5,960 nt of DNA from Acidobacteriota bacterium (GTDB lineage Bacteria; Acidobacteriota; Thermoanaerobaculia; Multivoradales; JAHEKO01). Numbering within the stretch: the first letter of the stretch is position 1; each line of letters starts with the position of its first letter. Shown piece by piece: positions 4,980-5,960 of the stretch. Where the stretch lies: the NCBI GenBank assembly GCA_029861655.1, contig JAOTZA010000206.1, positions 1 to 5,960 of the forward strand, in the 5' to 3' direction. The translations under genes were made by a program, and so were the position numbers. The notes under the pieces are model-generated. The model did not search any database and had not been told where the DNA came from. It worked only from the letters and a program-made list of their open reading frames with translations.

Positions 4980-5960
4980 TCAAGGACCCCCCATGTAGCG
5001 GCCGACCTTCGTGTCGGCCGGGTTGGGACGATCGAATCGCGGCGGGAACACTAGCCGTGGGTAGCTCACGGTTCCGATCCCTCGCTCGTGCTCGAGCTTG
5101 CTCCCAATCGACCGATACGCCTCCACGGCCCAGAATAGGTCGAGGGATTCTCCGTTCCAGGTCGGCGTCGCGGTCGAGGCGTTGATCTCGACGCCCTGCC
5201 GCCGATCCTCCTGGTGCAGCGCCTCGACCGGCCGGCCTGGCAGTTTCGGTGGTGTCGGCGCCTCTTCGATCTTCCGTCCCGTCGGTGTGAAGAAGTCGGC
5301 CGAGCCGTCGCGGTGCAGGAGCACCCGGTAGCCCTCTTCGTGGACGGCGCGGTGGTGGCGACGGCAGAGGAGTAGGAGGTTGCCGAGACGGGTGGCGCCG
5401 CCGTCGGCCCAGTGCTCGACGTGGTGGGCATCGCAGATCTTCACCCCGCAGCCGGGAAAGCGGCAGCCGCTGTCGCGAAAGGCCAGGGCGCGGCGGATGG
5501 CGGGCGGAACGGTGCGAGTCTTGCGCCCCACGTCGAGGGTGCGGCCGTCTCGGTGATCGCCGATGTGGCGCATGACGACTTTGGAGGCGTCGCAAGCGAG
5601 ACGGCGGGACGTTTCCGCGGAAACGTTTGTGCCGCCCTCGAGAACCGCGTGACCGATCTCGGAACCCTCGATCAGGGCTTCGGTGTCGACGTGGACGACG
5701 ACCTGGTGATGGTCCCCGCCGGTGGTCGCCTCGGCCTGGTCGAGCCCCTTGCCGAGAGCCGACTCGGCGACGAGCGCCAGGGCATCGGCGCGGCACTGGC
5801 CGTAGTCGGTATTTGATTCAAAGGGCTTTGCGGAGTCAGAGGGCTTCGCGGAGTCGGAGGGCTCCACCGACTGTAGGCGCTCGGGTTCTGCATCCAGACA
5901 CCGCGACCGGTAGATCTTCTCCTGCGCCGCGTCGAGCGCTTTGAGAAGCATCCCACCGGC
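4980..5960 (-). CDS. DUF222-HNH (13E12-type) endonuclease-like protein, 5' partial
   Basis: The frame is open to the right edge; three codons precede the ATG at 5949-5951, so that ATG is probably internal and most of the N-terminal DUF222 region is off-window. Numbered from that ATG, 323 residues are visible: the end of DUF222 with RADALALVAES, DHHQVVVHVDTEAL, SAETSRRLACDA and the signature DVGRKTRTVPPAIRRAL (140-156), then the HNH motif at 163-204 with CRFPGC, DAHHVEHWADGG, N191, LLCRRHH and VHEEGYRV. Metal-site and catalytic residues (Cys163, Cys168, His176-177, Asn191, Cys196, His200) are all present, so the nuclease domain looks intact. The tail carries the usual FFTPTGRKIEE and WNGESLDLFWAVEAYR segments. 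In mycobacteria REP13E12 members occur in many copies and one serves as a prophage integration site; DNA cleavage by this family is assumed from the HNH fold. It converges on the SRPBCC gene with a 93-base gap. Confidence 0.9.
   Translation of the reverse strand, partial: AGGMLLKALDAAQEKIYRSRCLDAEPERLQSVEPSDSAKPSDSAKPFESNTDYGQCRADALALVAESALGKGLDQAEATTGGDHHQVVVHVDTEALIEGSEIGHAVLEGGTNVSAETSRRLACDASKVVMRHIGDHRDGRTLDVGRKTRTVPPAIRRALAFRDSGCRFPGCGVKICDAHHVEHWADGGATRLGNLLLLCRRHHRAVHEEGYRVLLHRDGSADFFTPTGRKIEEAPTPPKLPGRPVEALHQEDRRQGVEINASTATPTWNGESLDLFWAVEAYRSIGSKLEHERGIGTVSYPRLVFPPRFDRPNPADTKVGRYMGGP
4999..5020. terminator. Perfect hairpin at the 3' end of the HNH gene
   Basis: An 8-bp perfect inverted repeat (CGGCCGAC / GTCGGCCG) with a 6-base loop, CTTCGT on the plus strand. 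It lies inside the last codons of the minus-strand HNH gene and 112 bases beyond the end of the convergent SRPBCC gene. Neither side has a U-run, so it is at best a weak or two-way terminator and may only reflect GC-rich coding bias. Confidence 0.25.
5823..5864. repeat. 18-bp tandem repeat in the HNH gene linker
   Basis: Two near-identical 18-bp units (5823-5840 and 5841-5858, two mismatches) plus a 6-base partial unit. In the minus-strand protein they encode SDSAKP twice, forming a low-complexity linker in the DUF222 region. The period is a multiple of three, so copy change keeps the frame. Confidence 0.8.

Noticed and set aside
4783..5796. Minus-strand open frame of 337 codons over the HNH gene
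   Set aside because: Extremely arginine/proline-rich with no domain; it is an off-frame reading of the DUF222-HNH gene, whose own frame carries all family motifs.

Overview
The window is a GC-rich bacterial chromosome fragment with five complete or near-complete neighbours plus two genes cut by its edges. A DUF222/HNH endonuclease-type gene, a TolB-N/FlgO-like TPR protein, a transglutaminase-core protein with lipocalin-like tails and an SRPBCC protein occur together. This mix suggests an uncultured soil or sediment lineage such as Acidobacteriota (Thermoanaerobaculia-like), with Actinomycetota or Myxococcota as alternatives. That placement is inference from gene content only.

Layout. (1) 1-1578, plus strand: the C-terminal 525 residues of an extracytoplasmic-type transglutaminase-like protein, with a complete Cys-His-Asp triad and two tandem beta-rich tail domains; its start lies left of the window. 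(2) 1689-2843, minus strand: two tandem genes that I read as paralogues of one another. Each encodes a small exported protein of about 190 residues with an N-terminal hydrophobic segment and two conserved cysteines, one central and one near the C-terminus. The upstream stop and downstream TTG start are in the same frame, 12 bases apart, and the ribosome binding site overlaps the stop. (3) 2844-2999: a divergent intergenic region with a perfect TATAAT on the minus strand and a good Shine-Dalgarno for the plus-strand gene. (4) 3000-4292, plus: a TolB-N/FlgO-like plus TPR protein lacking the kinase, DNA-binding or membrane module this architecture often carries. (5) 4356-4886, plus: an SRPBCC (START/polyketide-cyclase fold) protein. 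(6) 4980-5960, minus: the C-terminal part of a DUF222-HNH protein running off the right edge.

No gene-free stretch exceeds about 160 bases. I see no tRNA, rRNA, CRISPR array, insertion sequence ends or phage genes. No known multi-gene system can be assembled from these genes. The least explained part is the exported paralogue pair; it sits in DNA that looks less GC-rich than its flanks and is divergent from the TPR protein.
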